Positions 15,724 to 28,528 of a stretch of DNA of 64,000 bases are shown here, piece by piece (position 1 is the stretch's first letter; every line of letters begins with the position of its first letter). Source of the DNA: Rhodococcus oryzae (GTDB lineage Bacteria; Actinomycetota; Actinomycetes; Mycobacteriales; Mycobacteriaceae); the NCBI RefSeq assembly GCF_005049235.1, contig NZ_SUMD01000012.1:93187-157186 (forward strand). The letters run 5' to 3'. The notes below the pieces were generated by a model, which was given only the letters and a program-made list of their open reading frames with translations, ran no database searches and was not told the origin of the DNA. Both the position numbers and the translations under genes were made by a program.

Positions 15724-15918
15724 GTAACCTAGGGAGGGTGGCGGACGCTGTCAAATGCGCCCCCAAGGAAGGGCTTTCGGCCCGGGTCCGCGGCCTCCTG
15801 GGCACACTCCACCGCGCGGGCTCTGGTGAGCAGCACGCTGACGACGGAACGGCGAAGGTACGCGTCGACATCACCCTGCTCGGACTGGCGCCCAGACAGG
15901 GATGCCGGTTGACGTCGA

Positions 15919-16446
15919 CTAGGCAGACGGCGGCGGGCCACGGGTGCCGGTGCCCGAGCCGACCAGCAGCCAGCGGGCGAGCGGCGGCGAATCTGCCGGG
16001 ACGCAGACTGCGACAGGTACCAGGACCGGCACCTCGGTCAACGGCGCCGGAACTCTCCGACTCAGGGCCGAAAGCGCTGAGACACATCCGCGTTCACCGG
16101 CGCGGATCAATACGGCGGTCACCGCGACGGCGGCGGCGTGCGCGGCCACCATCTGCGGACCGAGCTGCGGCCCGTGCACGTGAACGGCGCCCATCGCGAG
16201 CGCGATGTGCCCGATCGCCTGGCCCAGGGTCAGCGCGGCAGCCACGAACAGCAGCTGATGTCGATCCACCCGCACGGATGCGATGACCGCACCGATGGCC
16301 GCGCAGCCCAGCATCAGCAGGACCACCGAACTCTCCGCGGGAGCCGTGCCCCCGCCCAGCGCGTGAGCGGCGACGCTCACCGCGCCGGAGGTCGAGCCCA
16401 CGAAGGCGCCGCGCATCCGCGCGATCGTCGTCCCCTGTGAGCCCAC
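15919..16446 (-). CDS. Four-helix membrane protein with His-rich segment
   Basis: A 175-residue membrane protein (166 codons if the ATG at 16416 is the start). Hydrophobic segments lie at STSGAVSVAAHALGGG, SSVVLLMLGCAAIGAVIAS, LLFVAAALTLGQAIGHIAL and MVAAHAAAVAVTAVLI, with His-containing loops (HALGGG, GAVHVHGPQLGPQMVAAH) that recall membrane proteins found beside copper or zinc handling genes. The C-terminal part is Val/Pro rich. No signature gives a function. It lies downstream of the Zur-boxed porin region, but on the strand that reads towards it. Confidence 0.7.
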   Translation of the reverse strand: MGSQGTTIARMRGAFVGSTSGAVSVAAHALGGGTAPAESSVVLLMLGCAAIGAVIASVRVDRHQLLFVAAALTLGQAIGHIALAMGAVHVHGPQLGPQMVAAHAAAVAVTAVLIRAGERGCVSALSALSRRVPAPLTEVPVLVPVAVCVPADSPPLARWLLVGSGTGTRGPPPSA

Positions 16447-16510
16447 ACGCGAAGAATACAAGGCACTACTACAACGGCTAGTACCCAGGATCGGTTGTCG
16501 GCGAAGGTAT

Positions 16511-19417
16511 CTACCGGGGCGGTTCGGTCTGGTAGGCGTCCACCGCCCGTTGCAGCCGATCGAGCGCCTCACGCAGCTCCGCGATGGCCCTGTTCAGTTC
16601 ATCGGCGGTCGCCGGATTCGCGACCGCGGGCGGCGGCGGACCCGCCGGTTCCCCCGCAGGCGGCGGCGCTGGCGGCGGCCCCGCGCCCGATCCCGGCGCC
16701 GTGGCCGCGCCGCCGGTGCCCGCCCCGAACACCTGGTCCAGCGCCTCCGCCAGGGTGGGCGCGTATCCCACCCGGACGCCGCCCGTGGCCCCCGGCTCCC
16801 GGTAGCTGACCAGCAGGCGCGCGAGCTGGGGGAAGGTCGACGTGTTCTGTTCCGACGCGATCCGCTCGGTGTACAGCGGCTCCACGTAGAGCACCCCGCC
16901 GTCGGCGATCGGCAACGTCAGCAGGTTGCCGTACTGGATCCGGTTGGACCGCTCCAGCAGGGTCCGCTCCGACGCCACCCGGGTGTCCGAGATCATCGAG
17001 TTCTGGATCTGCTGCGGGCCCTGCGTCAGGGTGTCGGTCGGCAGTTCGAGCACGGTCAGCTTGCCGTAGTCCTCGGGATCGGAGTGAGCCGAGATGTAGG
17101 CGGAGAGGAACTCGCGCCGGAATCCGACCATCGTGCTGGCCAGCCGGAACGACGGCTCGGCGGTCGCCTGGTCCCCCACCAGCACGTAGAACGGCATCTG
17201 GTACGGGTTGGACTCGACGGTCGGGTCGCTCGGCACCGACCAGAATGCGTTGGTGGTGAAGAACTCTCGCGGATCATCGACGTGATACTTCGCGAGCATC
17301 TCGCGCTGGATCTTGAACAGGTCCTGCGGGTACCGGAAGTGGGCCCGCAGCTCGGCGGGAACGGAACCCTCGGGTTGCACCGTGCCGGGGAACGCGCGCA
17401 TCCACGCCTCGAGCACCGGGTCCTGCTGGTCGACCTGGTACAGGGTGACCGTGCCGTCGTAGGCGTCGACGGTGGCCTTCACCGAGTTGCGGATGTAGGA
17501 CACCTCCCCGCCCGACCGCACAGGCGTCGGCTCGGGGCCGACCACCAGGTCCTCGAGCGAACTGCGCTGCGCGTACGGGTAGTTGTTCACGGTGGTGTAC
17601 GCGTCCACGATCCACACGATCTTCCCGCCCACCACGGCGGGATAGGGGTCGTGGTCGGTGGTCAGCCAGGGGGCCACCAGATGCACGCGCTCGGCCGGGG
17701 ACCGATTGAAGATGATCCTCGATTCGGATCCGATCGCCTTGGAGAAGATGATGTTGCGCTCGGAGTACTTGACAGCGAACGCCATCCGGTTGAACCAGTT
17801 CCCGATCGAGACACCGCCGGTCCCGTCGTAGGTGTAAGTGGACGTGTCGGTGTCGTACTCGCGTGGCGCGGAACCCTCCGGACCACCGACGATCGCATAG
17901 TCGGGGTCGGTCCTCGCGATCAGTTCACCGAAGTAGATGCGCGGCTGGTCCACTCGGATGACCTGGTGGCCCGAGCCCTGGCTGGCGATGTCGCTGACCG
18001 TGTACACGGGATACCCGCTGTTGCTGCTCGAGGTGTCGCCCACCGCCTCCCGCACCGCGGCGTTCACCCGGTTCGCAGGCGCCGCGACGAACCCGTCGCC
18101 GTGGGTGTACACCGTGTGCTGGTTGACCCACTGGGTCTGATTGCCGCTCAGGCTGCTCGGGGTCAGCTCGCGGGCCGCGACGACGTAGTCGCGCAGCGTG
18201 CCTTCGATCACGTACCGATCGAGGTCGAGCGTCGAGGGGAACGCGTAGAAGTTCTTGAGCTGTTGCTGCTGGATGAAGGTGTGCGAGAGCAGGTTCGGAT
18301 CGAGCAGCCGGGCGTTCGCGATCGTCGTCACGTCGGCGGGCACGTCCCGGGGCGACTTGGTGCCGATGCCCGGATACGGCAGGAATTCGACCTTGTCCGC
18401 GCCGACCCCGTACGCCTGGCGGGTGGCCTCGATGTTGCGCTCGATGTACGGGCTCTCCCGGTCGGCGGCGTTGGGACGGACCGAGAACTGCTCAACGGCC
18501 AGCGGCCAGACCGCGCCGACCAGGATCGAGGACAACAGCAGGAGGATCGCGGCCAATGCCGGCACCCGGAGGTCGCGCAGCACGATCGCGGCGAAGAATG
18601 CGGCGGCGCAGATGAGGGCGATCGCGAGCAGGATCAGTCGCGCCGGGAGCACCGCGTTGATGTCGGTGAAGCCACCGCCGGTGAACGTGGGCTCCTTGCG
18701 GCCGCTCGAGAGCAGCGCGTACCGGTCGAACCAGTACGCGACCGCCTTGAGCAGGATGAACGTCCCCGCGAGCACGGCGAGCTGGACACGGGCGGCCCGG
18801 CTGACCCCGCCCTCGCTCCAGGAGATCCGCACCCCGCCGAACAGGTAGTGCGTCGCCAGGCTCGCCAGGAAGGCGAACACGGTCGCCACGAACAGCCAGT
18901 TCAGGACCGACCGATAGAAGGGCAGGTCGAAGACGTAGAAGCCGACGTCGAGACCGAACTGCGGATCCGTGACCCCGAACGCGCCGCCGTGCAGGAACAG
19001 CTGTACCGTCTCCCAGCTCGACTGCCCGATCAGACCGCACAGCAGCCCGAGGACGATGGGGATGCCCAGACCGAACAGGCGTGGCCTGCGCCGCACGAAA
19101 TCGCGATAGATCCGGATCGGATCGTCCTCGGCCCGCCCCGGCAGGAACACCGGTCGGGCGCGGTACGCCAGCAGCACCGCGAGGAACACGGCCCCGCCGA
19201 CGAGCACGGCCACCGCGGCGAACAGCAGCAGCCTGGTCACCAGCATCGTCACCCAGACGGTCCGGTATCCGACCTCACCGAACCACAGCCAGCTGGTGTA
19301 CATGCCCACCAGCACGGGGAGCACGATCAGGGCCGCGAGCAGGGCAACCGCCGACAGCAGCAGGATCCGACCGCGCCGGGACAGCTGCGGTAGACCTTCG
19401 ACCGGCCGATTGCCCAC
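16511..19417 (-). CDS. UPF0182-family membrane protein
   Basis: A 968-residue protein of the UPF0182 (COG1615) family. About seven transmembrane helices fill the first 300 residues (GRILLLSAVALLAALIVLPVLVG onward), followed by a large extracytoplasmic domain with conserved blocks such as ERNIEATRQAYG, TWVNQHTVYTHGDG-like and GNWFNRMAFAVKYSERNI. The C-terminus has a Gly/Pro-rich linker and a final helix (TADELNRAIAELREALDRLQRAV) predicted to coil. Mycobacterial homologues exist in every species, but their role is not established. Single-gene transcription unit. Confidence 0.92.
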   Translation of the reverse strand: MGNRPVEGLPQLSRRGRILLLSAVALLAALIVLPVLVGMYTSWLWFGEVGYRTVWVTMLVTRLLLFAAVAVLVGGAVFLAVLLAYRARPVFLPGRAEDDPIRIYRDFVRRRPRLFGLGIPIVLGLLCGLIGQSSWETVQLFLHGGAFGVTDPQFGLDVGFYVFDLPFYRSVLNWLFVATVFAFLASLATHYLFGGVRISWSEGGVSRAARVQLAVLAGTFILLKAVAYWFDRYALLSSGRKEPTFTGGGFTDINAVLPARLILLAIALICAAAFFAAIVLRDLRVPALAAILLLLSSILVGAVWPLAVEQFSVRPNAADRESPYIERNIEATRQAYGVGADKVEFLPYPGIGTKSPRDVPADVTTIANARLLDPNLLSHTFIQQQQLKNFYAFPSTLDLDRYVIEGTLRDYVVAARELTPSSLSGNQTQWVNQHTVYTHGDGFVAAPANRVNAAVREAVGDTSSSNSGYPVYTVSDIASQGSGHQVIRVDQPRIYFGELIARTDPDYAIVGGPEGSAPREYDTDTSTYTYDGTGGVSIGNWFNRMAFAVKYSERNIIFSKAIGSESRIIFNRSPAERVHLVAPWLTTDHDPYPAVVGGKIVWIVDAYTTVNNYPYAQRSSLEDLVVGPEPTPVRSGGEVSYIRNSVKATVDAYDGTVTLYQVDQQDPVLEAWMRAFPGTVQPEGSVPAELRAHFRYPQDLFKIQREMLAKYHVDDPREFFTTNAFWSVPSDPTVESNPYQMPFYVLVGDQATAEPSFRLASTMVGFRREFLSAYISAHSDPEDYGKLTVLELPTDTLTQGPQQIQNSMISDTRVASERTLLERSNRIQYGNLLTLPIADGGVLYVEPLYTERIASEQNTSTFPQLARLLVSYREPGATGGVRVGYAPTLAEALDQVFGAGTGGAATAPGSGAGPPPAPPPAGEPAGPPPPAVANPATADELNRAIAELREALDRLQRAVDAYQTEPPR

Positions 19418-19545
19418 TTCCCACGCTCCAGGTCCGAGCGCGTCGCGGCCTACCGGCCTGTTCTCACCAGCGTCACCGCCGACGTGTGTCCGTTTCGCCC
19501 CATTCTACTGGCGCTGGCCCGGACCGCGGGGGGTCGCCGCCGCCA

Positions 19546-19610
19546 CCGCCGAGTGTGCACCTGCCGACGCAAACCCCCAGGTCGGGCGACGGAAGCTGCA
19601 CACTCGGCGG
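19546..19610 (-). terminator. Inverted repeat after hisI (his-operon end)
   Basis: Perfect 14-bp arms CCGCCGAGTGTGCA (19546-19559) and its complement (19597-19610), 37-nt loop, 3 bp after the hisI stop. It may act as the his-operon terminator or be a mobile palindromic repeat. The remaining part of 19418-19545 shows nothing assignable. Confidence 0.55.
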
Positions 19611-19612
19611 GG

Positions 19613-19957
19613 TCAGGAGTCGGCGAGCAGCACGTCCGCGTCGAAGCAGGTGTGGGTGCCGGTGTGGCAGGCCGCGCCCTCCTGGTCGACGATCAGCAGC
19701 ACGCTGTCGCCGTCGCAGTCGAGCCGCACCTCGTGCACATACTGGGTGTGCCCGGAGGTCTCGCCCTTGACCCAATACTGCTGGCGGGATCGCGAATAGT
19801 AGGTGCCCTTGCGGGTTTCCAGAGTGCGTGCGAGCGCCTCGTCGTCCATCCACGCGACCATCAGCACCGCGCCGGTGGCCCGCTCCTGGGCGACCGCACT
19901 GAACAGTCCGGCATCGTTTCGCTTCAGCCGTGCGGCGATTGCGGGATCGAGACTCAT
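19613..19957 (-). CDS. hisI: Phosphoribosyl-AMP cyclohydrolase
   Basis: A 114-residue enzyme opening the adenine ring of phosphoribosyl-AMP (third step of histidine synthesis). Motifs: [37 protein letters not shown], the metal-binding DCDGD, and the zinc-binding Cys/His segment [10 protein letters not shown]. It is the last gene of the his operon, its start overlapping the hisF stop by 4 bp. It has no fused HisE domain, as in other actinobacteria. Length is normal. Confidence 0.96.
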   Translation of the reverse strand: MSLDPAIAARLKRNDAGLFSAVAQERATGAVLMVAWMDDEALARTLETRKGTYYSRSRQQYWVKGETSGHTQYVHEVRLDCDGDSVLLIVDQEGAACHTGTHTCFDADVLLADS

Positions 19958-20727
19958 CGGACCACGATACCTTCGGCCCGCATGGCGGCCTTCACCTGCG
20001 GGATCTCCAGGTCGCCGAAGTGGAAGACGCTGGCGGCGAGCACCGCGTCCGCGCCCGCCTGCACGGCAGGGGCGAAGTGGTCCACCGCGCCCGCGCCGCC
20101 GCTGGCGATGACCGGCACGTGCACCGCGGCCCTTGCGGCCCGGATCATCGGCAGGTCGAACCCGGCCTTGGTGCCGTCCGCGTCCATCGAGTTCAGCAGG
20201 ATCTCCCCCACCCCGAGCTCGGCGCCGCGCAGCGCCCACTCGATCGCGTCGATCCCGGTGCCACGCCTGCCACCGTGTGTGGTGACCTCCCAGCCGGACG
20301 GCGTCGGCTCCTGCCCCTCTGGCACGGTCCGCGCGTCCACCGACAGCACGATGCACTGCGACCCGAACCGCTGGCTGAGCTCGCGCAGCAGCTCCGGGCG
20401 CGCGATCGCGGCGGTGTTGACGCTGACCTTGTCCGCACCCGCCCGCAGCAGGCGGTCCACGTCCTGCTCGGTGCGCACCCCGCCGCCGACGGTGAGCGGG
20501 ATGAATACCTGCTCGGCCGTGCGGGTCACCACGTCGATCATGGTCCCGCGGTCCGAGGTGGACGCGGTGACGTCGAGGAAGGTCAGCTCGTCGGCGCCCT
20601 GCGCGTCGTACAGCGCCGCCAACTCGACGGGATCGCCCGCGTCGCGCAGGTTCTCGAAGTTCACGCCCTTCACGACGCGGCCCGCGTCCACGTCCAGACA
20701 CGGGATGACCCGAACCGCCACCGTCAT
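19954..20727 (-). CDS. hisF: Imidazole glycerol phosphate synthase, cyclase subunit
   Basis: A 257-residue TIM-barrel enzyme that closes the imidazole ring and releases AICAR, using ammonia from His[16 protein letters not shown] supplies the first catalytic Asp and VLSVDARTV the second. Phosphate-binding loops are FLDVTAS, VGGGVRT, and [11 protein letters not shown]. The 4-bp overlaps with impA upstream and hisI downstream indicate one polycistronic mRNA. Confidence 0.96.
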   Translation of the reverse strand: MTVAVRVIPCLDVDAGRVVKGVNFENLRDAGDPVELAALYDAQGADELTFLDVTASTSDRGTMIDVVTRTAEQVFIPLTVGGGVRTEQDVDRLLRAGADKVSVNTAAIARPELLRELSQRFGSQCIVLSVDARTVPEGQEPTPSGWEVTTHGGRRGTGIDAIEWALRGAELGVGEILLNSMDADGTKAGFDLPMIRAARAAVHVPVIASGGAGAVDHFAPAVQAGADAVLAASVFHFGDLEIPQVKAAMRAEGIVVR

Positions 20728-21578
20728 TGCGTCAGCCTTCCTGCCGGTAGCCCCGGGTCCCGGTCCAGGTAGTCACCCGGATCGCCCAGAGCCACAAGAA
20801 TATTCAATACCTCTTCGTGCACCCCCGGCGCCGCGGCGAGCACCGACGTCGACCCGATGTGCCAGGGCGCGCCCGCCAGGTCGGTGACCACACCGCCCGC
20901 CGCTCGCACCAGGGCGACGCCAGGCGCGTTGTCCCAGGGGTTGTGGCCGAACACCACCGACGCGCCGAGCGCGCCACCGGCGGTGAAGGCCAGGTCGGCG
21001 CCGGTGCTGCCGTGCATCCGCAGCCGCCTGCTCACCCGGCTCAGTTCGCCGAGCGCCCGCACCCGGTACGGCCCGGGGATCGGTCCCCTGCCGTCGACGT
21101 TGAACGCGCCGAACCCGACCAGCGAATCGGACAGCGACGCACTCGCCAGCGGCGGCAGCGCCTCCCCGTTGCAGAGCACTGGGCCGTCGACAACCGCCGC
21201 ATAGCGCCGGCCCATCGCCGGCAGCCAGGTCAGCCCGAGCACCGGGACCCCGTCATCGAGCAGCGCCAGCAACATCCCCGCGGTCGGCAGGCCGGACGAG
21301 TAGTTCAGGGTGCCGTCGATCGGGTCCAGCACCCACACCGGCCCCTCGGTCAGGTCCGGTCCGCCGAATTCCTCACCGTGCACGCCGATTCCGGTCAGCT
21401 CGGTCAATTCCGCGCTGAGCCGTCGTTCCAGCTCGAGGTCGAGCTCCGTGGCGAAGTCACGGGCGCCCTTGCTCACCGCGCTCGGCGCGCCGACGCCCTC
21501 GAGAAAGCGCTCCTGCGCCGCGTCCAGCAGGCCGCTCGCGATGGAGAGCAGCTCGTGTGGATCGCGGGGCAGGCTCAT
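20724..21578 (-). CDS. impA: Inositol-monophosphatase-family phosphatase (ImpA/HisN-like)
   Basis: A 284-residue metal-dependent phosphatase. The family signature [17 protein letters not shown] (two metal-binding Asp) is present, with the upstream GEEFGG (metal Glu) and downstream NPWDNAPG. In M. tuberculosis the gene impA (Rv1604) lies in the same place between hisA and hisF. Candidate substrates are myo-inositol phosphate for phosphatidylinositol synthesis or histidinol phosphate, as the operon context suggests. No separate histidinol-phosphatase is seen in the window. Confidence 0.9.
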   Translation of the reverse strand: MSLPRDPHELLSIASGLLDAAQERFLEGVGAPSAVSKGARDFATELDLELERRLSAELTELTGIGVHGEEFGGPDLTEGPVWVLDPIDGTLNYSSGLPTAGMLLALLDDGVPVLGLTWLPAMGRRYAAVVDGPVLCNGEALPPLASASLSDSLVGFGAFNVDGRGPIPGPYRVRALGELSRVSRRLRMHGSTGADLAFTAGGALGASVVFGHNPWDNAPGVALVRAAGGVVTDLAGAPWHIGSTSVLAAAPGVHEEVLNILVALGDPGDYLDRDPGLPAGRLTQ

Positions 21579-21586
21579 GTCCGGCG

Positions 21587-22321
21587 CTATCGCGAGACCG
21601 CGGCGAGCGCCTCGGGAAGCGTGAACCGCCCGGCGTACAACGCCTTTCCGACGATGGAGCCCTCGACGCCCAGGTCGACGAGGCCGGCGATCGCGACGAG
21701 GTCCTCGATGCTGGAGACGCCGCCGGAGGCCACGACCGGCGCCTTGGTGGCGCCGCAGACCTGGCTGAGCAGCTCCAGGTTGGGGCCGGTGAGGGTGCCG
21801 TCCTTGCCGACGTCGGTGACGACGTAGCGCGAGCAGCCGTCCCGGTCGAGACGCTCGAGGGTCTCGAACAGGTCGCCGCCCTCGGTGACCCAGCCGCGTC
21901 CACGCAGCTGGTAGCGGCCGTCGACGTTGCGCACATCGAGGCCGACCGCGATCCGGTCGCCGTACTCACCGATGGCGCGGGCACACCACTCGGGGTTCTC
22001 GATGGCGGCGGTGCCGAGGTTGACGCGCGCGCAGCCGGTGGCCAGCGCGGCCCGCAGCGATTCGTCGTCGCGGATGCCGCCGGACAATTCGACCTTCACG
22101 TCGAGTTCGCCGACCACCCCGGCGATCATGTCGCGGTTCGACCCGCGGCCGAAGGCGGCATCCAGGTCGACCAGGTGCACCCACTCGGCACCGTCGTTCT
22201 GCCACGCGAGGGCGGCATCCCGGGGGGATCCGTAGCTTGTCTCGCTGCCTGCCTCTCCCTGAACGAGGCGAACAGCTTCACCGTTGGCAACATCTACAGC
22301 AGGCAAAAGGACCAGGCTCAC
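21587..22321 (-). CDS. hisA: ProFAR isomerase (HisA; actinobacterial PriA type)
   Basis: A 244-residue TIM barrel: [27 protein letters not shown] at the N-terminus (catalytic Asp), [12 protein letters not shown], and the second catalytic Asp in [14 protein letters not shown]. In actinobacteria lacking trpF this enzyme is bifunctional (PriA) and serves both histidine and tryptophan synthesis. The EAGSETSYG loop and ELSGGIRD are typical of PriA, but bifunctionality is inferred. Eight bases separate it from impA. Confidence 0.93.
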   Translation of the reverse strand: MSLVLLPAVDVANGEAVRLVQGEAGSETSYGSPRDAALAWQNDGAEWVHLVDLDAAFGRGSNRDMIAGVVGELDVKVELSGGIRDDESLRAALATGCARVNLGTAAIENPEWCARAIGEYGDRIAVGLDVRNVDGRYQLRGRGWVTEGGDLFETLERLDRDGCSRYVVTDVGKDGTLTGPNLELLSQVCGATKAPVVASGGVSSIEDLVAIAGLVDLGVEGSIVGKALYAGRFTLPEALAAVSR

Positions 22322-22340
22322 GTGCGCCTACCCTAGTCCG

Positions 22341-22619
22341 TCATCGCGGCGAGCCGGTTCCCGGGTCGCCGCCCTGTTCGCCCGCGCTCTGTTCGTCGTC
22401 CGCGGAGTCGTCGAGCGCGCGCCGGGTCATCCGGGTGGAGACGAGGCCCATCGCCGCGATCGCACCCGCGACCCCGGCGAGGACGATGACCAATCCCACC
22501 ACCGGTCCCGGCTTCAGCACCGCCAGCAGGACGGTCGCGAGCGCGAGGACGGCGGCGGCGGAGCCGAGCGAGAACAGGGCGAGGCGCCCCATCGACAGGC
22601 CGCGCCGCTGCCCGGTCAC
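22341..22619 (-). CDS. Small two-helix membrane protein in the his operon
   Basis: A 92-residue product with two hydrophobic segments ([23 protein letters not shown] and [22 protein letters not shown]) and a charged polar C-tail ([19 protein letters not shown]). Its start overlaps the hisH stop by 4 bp, and hisA begins 19 bp after its stop, so it is cotranscribed with histidine genes. No known role in the pathway and no named family. Confidence 0.8.
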   Translation of the reverse strand: MTGQRRGLSMGRLALFSLGSAAAVLALATVLLAVLKPGPVVGLVIVLAGVAGAIAAMGLVSTRMTRRALDDSADDEQSAGEQGGDPGTGSPR

Positions 22620-23245
22620 AGGCTGCGGACCCAGTTCTCCAGCAGCGCGGCACCGGCGTCACCGGACTTCTCCGGGTGGAACTGGGTGGCCGAGAGCGGT
22701 CCGTTCTCCACAGCGGCCAGGAACGGCCCGCCGTGGTCGGCCCAGGTCAACTTCGCGGGCGCGATCAGGTCGGAGTCGGCGAGCTCCCACTTCTGCACGG
22801 CGTAGGAGTGCACGAAGTAGAAGCGGGTGTCGGCGTCGATGCCGTCGAACAGCACGCTGTCCGCCGGGGCCTGCAGGGTGTTCCAGCCCATGTGCGGGAG
22901 CACCTCGGCCTGCAGCATCTCGACGGTGCCCGGCCACTCGCCGCAACCGTCGGCCTCCACGCCGTGCTCGACGCCGCGCTCGAACATGATCTGCATGCCG
23001 ACGCAGATGCCGAGGACCGGCCTGCCGCCCGCGAGCCGCTGGCCGATGATGCGCTCGCCGCGGACGGCGCGCAGGCCCTCCATACAGGCCGCGAAGGCAC
23101 CGACGCCGGGGACCACCAGTCCGTCCGCGGCCAGGGCGACGGCGGGGTCCGAGGTCACCTCGACGTCCGCACCGACGCGGGCGAGGGCTCGTTGGGCCGA
23201 ATGCAGGTTGCCGGAGCCGTAGTCGAGGAGGGCGACGGAGGTCAT
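22616..23245 (-). CDS. hisH: Imidazole glycerol phosphate synthase, glutaminase subunit
   Basis: A 209-residue class I glutamine amidotransferase that delivers ammonia to HisF. Catalytic triad: Cys in [14 protein letters not shown], and His/Glu in [12 protein letters not shown]. Start and stop overlap neighbours by 4 bp (MFS transporter upstream, small membrane protein downstream). The normal length and intact triad indicate an active enzyme. Confidence 0.96.
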   Translation of the reverse strand: MTSVALLDYGSGNLHSAQRALARVGADVEVTSDPAVALAADGLVVPGVGAFAACMEGLRAVRGERIIGQRLAGGRPVLGICVGMQIMFERGVEHGVEADGCGEWPGTVEMLQAEVLPHMGWNTLQAPADSVLFDGIDADTRFYFVHSYAVQKWELADSDLIAPAKLTWADHGGPFLAAVENGPLSATQFHPEKSGDAGAALLENWVRSL

Positions 23246-24414
23246 GGCGCAACTCTATCGGCCCGGACCCACGCCACCGGAATCACCAGCGCGATGGCCG
23301 CAGCCGCGATCGCGAACACCCAGGTGTAGCCGGCGAAACCGGCGACGACTCCGAGCGTGAGCGCACCGATCCCCGTCCCGGCGTCGTAGCTGACGTTCCA
23401 GGCGGCACTCGCCGCACCGAGCCTGGCCGGCCCGGCACCGGTGAACAGCGAGACCAGGGCCTCGTTCTGGCAGGCCCCGAACCCGAGCCCGAACGCCACC
23501 GCGCCCGCCATCAGGAATCCGACCTGGCCGTCGCCGATCACGCCTGCCGCGAACAGCCCGGCACCGAGCGTCGCGCAGGCCAGCGCAGGCACCATCGAAC
23601 GGCCGTGGCCGAACCGGTCGGCCAGTGCGCCCGCGCCGTACCGCCCGACCAGGATCGCCCCGCTGACCACCGCGAGTGCCACGCCCGCGATCGCCGCCCG
23701 GTCCTCGACCGCGATCGGGAGCAGGCTGGTGACCCCGCCGTACGCCGAGGCCACCACGACCATCGCCAGGCAGGGCACCAGCAGCAGGCGAAGCGGCAGC
23801 CGTCCCCGCGGGCCGGCCCCCACTGGCCGTGTGATCGACGGCAGCGCGGCGATCGAGGCGATGGACAGCAACGGCACCAACGCCGCGAGCACGAACACCA
23901 GCGAGGACTGGCCGCGGCCGAACAGCGCCAGACCCAGTGGCAGCGCGACCATCTGGGCCAGCGAGATGGCGATGCCCTGGGCTCCGGTCGCCCGGCCGAG
24001 GATCTCCTTGGGCGCCAACTCCCCGATCAGCGCGCTGCCCGCCACCGTCACCAGGCCGAAGCCGATTCCGCGCACCGCCGAGATGATCAGCGCGGGAACG
24101 GCTTCGGTGGACAGCAGAAAGGCGAGCGAGGGCAGACCGAGCAGCAGGCAGCCGACGGCGAGCACCCATCGGTACCCCCAGCTCCGCAGCAGGGTCGGCG
24201 TGCAGAGTTGGGTGGCGACGGTGGTCGCCATGAAGATAGCGGTGCTCGCGCCCGCGAGCGCGTCCGAGCCACCCGCCTGCTTGATCGCGAACGGGACCAC
24301 CGGCAGCAGCAACGACCACCCGCCGAAGGTGGTCGCTGCCATGAGGAACGCCACCGGCAGCCCTCGGGTACGCCAGAGGCCGCCGGGTGCCGTCGCCCCG
24401 GAGACCGCGCCCAT
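23242..24414 (-). CDS. MFS transporter inserted in the his operon
   Basis: A 390-residue protein of about 12 helices. Identifying segments are [20 protein letters not shown] (helix 1), [27 protein letters not shown] (motif between helices 4 and 5) and [16 protein letters not shown] (motif A-like between the halves). It overlaps hisH by 4 bp at its stop and a 50-residue membrane gene by one base at its start. Such tight coupling suggests a selected link, perhaps export of histidine or a related metabolite, but no direct evidence supports it. Confidence 0.88.
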   Translation of the reverse strand: MGAVSGATAPGGLWRTRGLPVAFLMAATTFGGWSLLLPVVPFAIKQAGGSDALAGASTAIFMATTVATQLCTPTLLRSWGYRWVLAVGCLLLGLPSLAFLLSTEAVPALIISAVRGIGFGLVTVAGSALIGELAPKEILGRATGAQGIAISLAQMVALPLGLALFGRGQSSLVFVLAALVPLLSIASIAALPSITRPVGAGPRGRLPLRLLLVPCLAMVVVASAYGGVTSLLPIAVEDRAAIAGVALAVVSGAILVGRYGAGALADRFGHGRSMVPALACATLGAGLFAAGVIGDGQVGFLMAGAVAFGLGFGACQNEALVSLFTGAGPARLGAASAAWNVSYDAGTGIGALTLGVVAGFAGYTWVFAIAAAAIALVIPVAWVRADRVAP

Positions 24415-24566
24415 CAGATCAGCCGCAGGACCCCGCCCGCGGCCGCGATGATCGCCAGTGCGAGCAGCACGCCGGAGGCGAACTTGTTGACGGTCCACAT
24501 CGAGTACGCGCCGCCGATCGCGAATCCGGCCGCGATGAACAGGACGTAGATCAGCGCGTCACTCAT
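24414..24566 (-). CDS. Fifty-residue membrane protein in the his operon
   Basis: Too short for most gene callers. The ORF follows hisB-side TAG signals: its ATG at 24566 abuts the hisB stop (24567-24569) and its TGA overlaps the MFS start by one base. The product is nearly all hydrophobic (two helices: LIYVLFIAAGFAIGGAYSMW and FASGVLLALAIIAAAGGVL). The exact fit between hisB and the MFS gene supports a real gene. Function unknown; it may accompany the transporter. Confidence 0.7.
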   Translation of the reverse strand: MSDALIYVLFIAAGFAIGGAYSMWTVNKFASGVLLALAIIAAAGGVLRLI

Positions 24567-27687
<3,121 letters not shown>

Positions 27688-27844
27688 GAGGGTCCCTTCA
27701 GAGGAATGGGTTTGTACTGATTATCCAGGATAGGTCCACGCCATTTTCCGCTGGCCGCCGCGACCGCGGGTTTCGTTCGTCGCCTGCCGCGCTCGGACAC
27801 CGCTGCGCGTACGCTGACAAGGCGGTTCGTGGAGAGGACCGACC

Positions 27845-28528
27845 ATGACTCACGACGCGCGATCGATCGCAGAACAGAACACGGCATTGCCCCCGGATGA
27901 CGGCCAGGAACGATTCGCGGGCTACGGGGTGATGGGGGCGCCGTTCGCCAGCGGACACTGCCTGGCGCTGCGGCATTTCCCTGCCAGCTCCGTCGGCGAC
28001 GGCTACGACTCGGTGTGGCATCGGGACCCCGCGGGCGAGTGGACGATCTACAGCAGCGTTCGGCCCGAGGTCAGCTGCGCTCGGTATTTCGGCTCCGCCA
28101 CCGAGGACGCGCGGACCGCGGACATCTCGGTGAGGTGGACCGGTCCGGCCGCCTTCACGGTCACGGTGGACGACAGGCTCGTGTGGGATCTCGAGCTGGG
28201 AAAGTCGGCGGCGACGACCGCGATGACGGGCCTCGGCCGGCTGATGCCCGCGGCGCTGTGGCGAAGCGATGCCGTCCTCTCGCTGATGGGGCGCGTGGCC
28301 GGACCCGCACTCGGGGTCGGCCAGGTCCGGCTGACCGGCAACTCCGCCAACGGCCAGCGATTCCGGGCGAACCCCCGGATGCTGTGGACCCTCGACGAAA
28401 GCCGGGCGACCATCGACGGAGTCGATCTCGGACCACCAGGGCCGCTCCGCGAACAGGCACACCTCGGCGACTTCTGGATCCCGCAGCGAGGGATGTTCGT
28501 CGTCGGCGAGGCCTACTTCGAGGGTTGA
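27845..28528 (+). CDS. Uncharacterised conserved protein
   Basis: A 227-residue soluble protein without signal peptide or recognisable domain. The middle has beta-rich segments (WTIYSSVRPEVSCARYFG, AAFTVTVDDRLVWDLELG) and ends GDFWIPQRGMFVVGEAYFEG, giving the feel of a lipocalin-like or hydroxyneurosporene-synthase-like beta barrel, but I cannot assign it. GGAGAGG lies 7 nt before the ATG. Its last 16 bp overlap the lnt stop on the opposite strand. Confidence 0.75.
   Translation: MTHDARSIAEQNTALPPDDGQERFAGYGVMGAPFASGHCLALRHFPASSVGDGYDSVWHRDPAGEWTIYSSVRPEVSCARYFGSATEDARTADISVRWTGPAAFTVTVDDRLVWDLELGKSAATTAMTGLGRLMPAALWRSDAVLSLMGRVAGPALGVGQVRLTGNSANGQRFRANPRMLWTLDESRATIDGVDLGPPGPLREQAHLGDFWIPQRGMFVVGEAYFEG

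Noticed and set aside
15704..16087. Possible coding frames in the gap before the copy-2 porin
   Set aside because: Frames on both strands have poor starts and no recognisable motif; the region is better read as control DNA.
16550..19393. A long open frame (947 codons) on the strand opposite UPF0182
   Set aside because: It mirrors the UPF0182 gene codon by codon, is rich in Arg/Gly/His/Asp/Val typical of high-GC antisense frames, and shows no motif.
27688..27844. His-operon attenuator or T-box
   Set aside because: No His-rich leader ORF, no T-box sequence and no alternative hairpins could be found in the upstream region.
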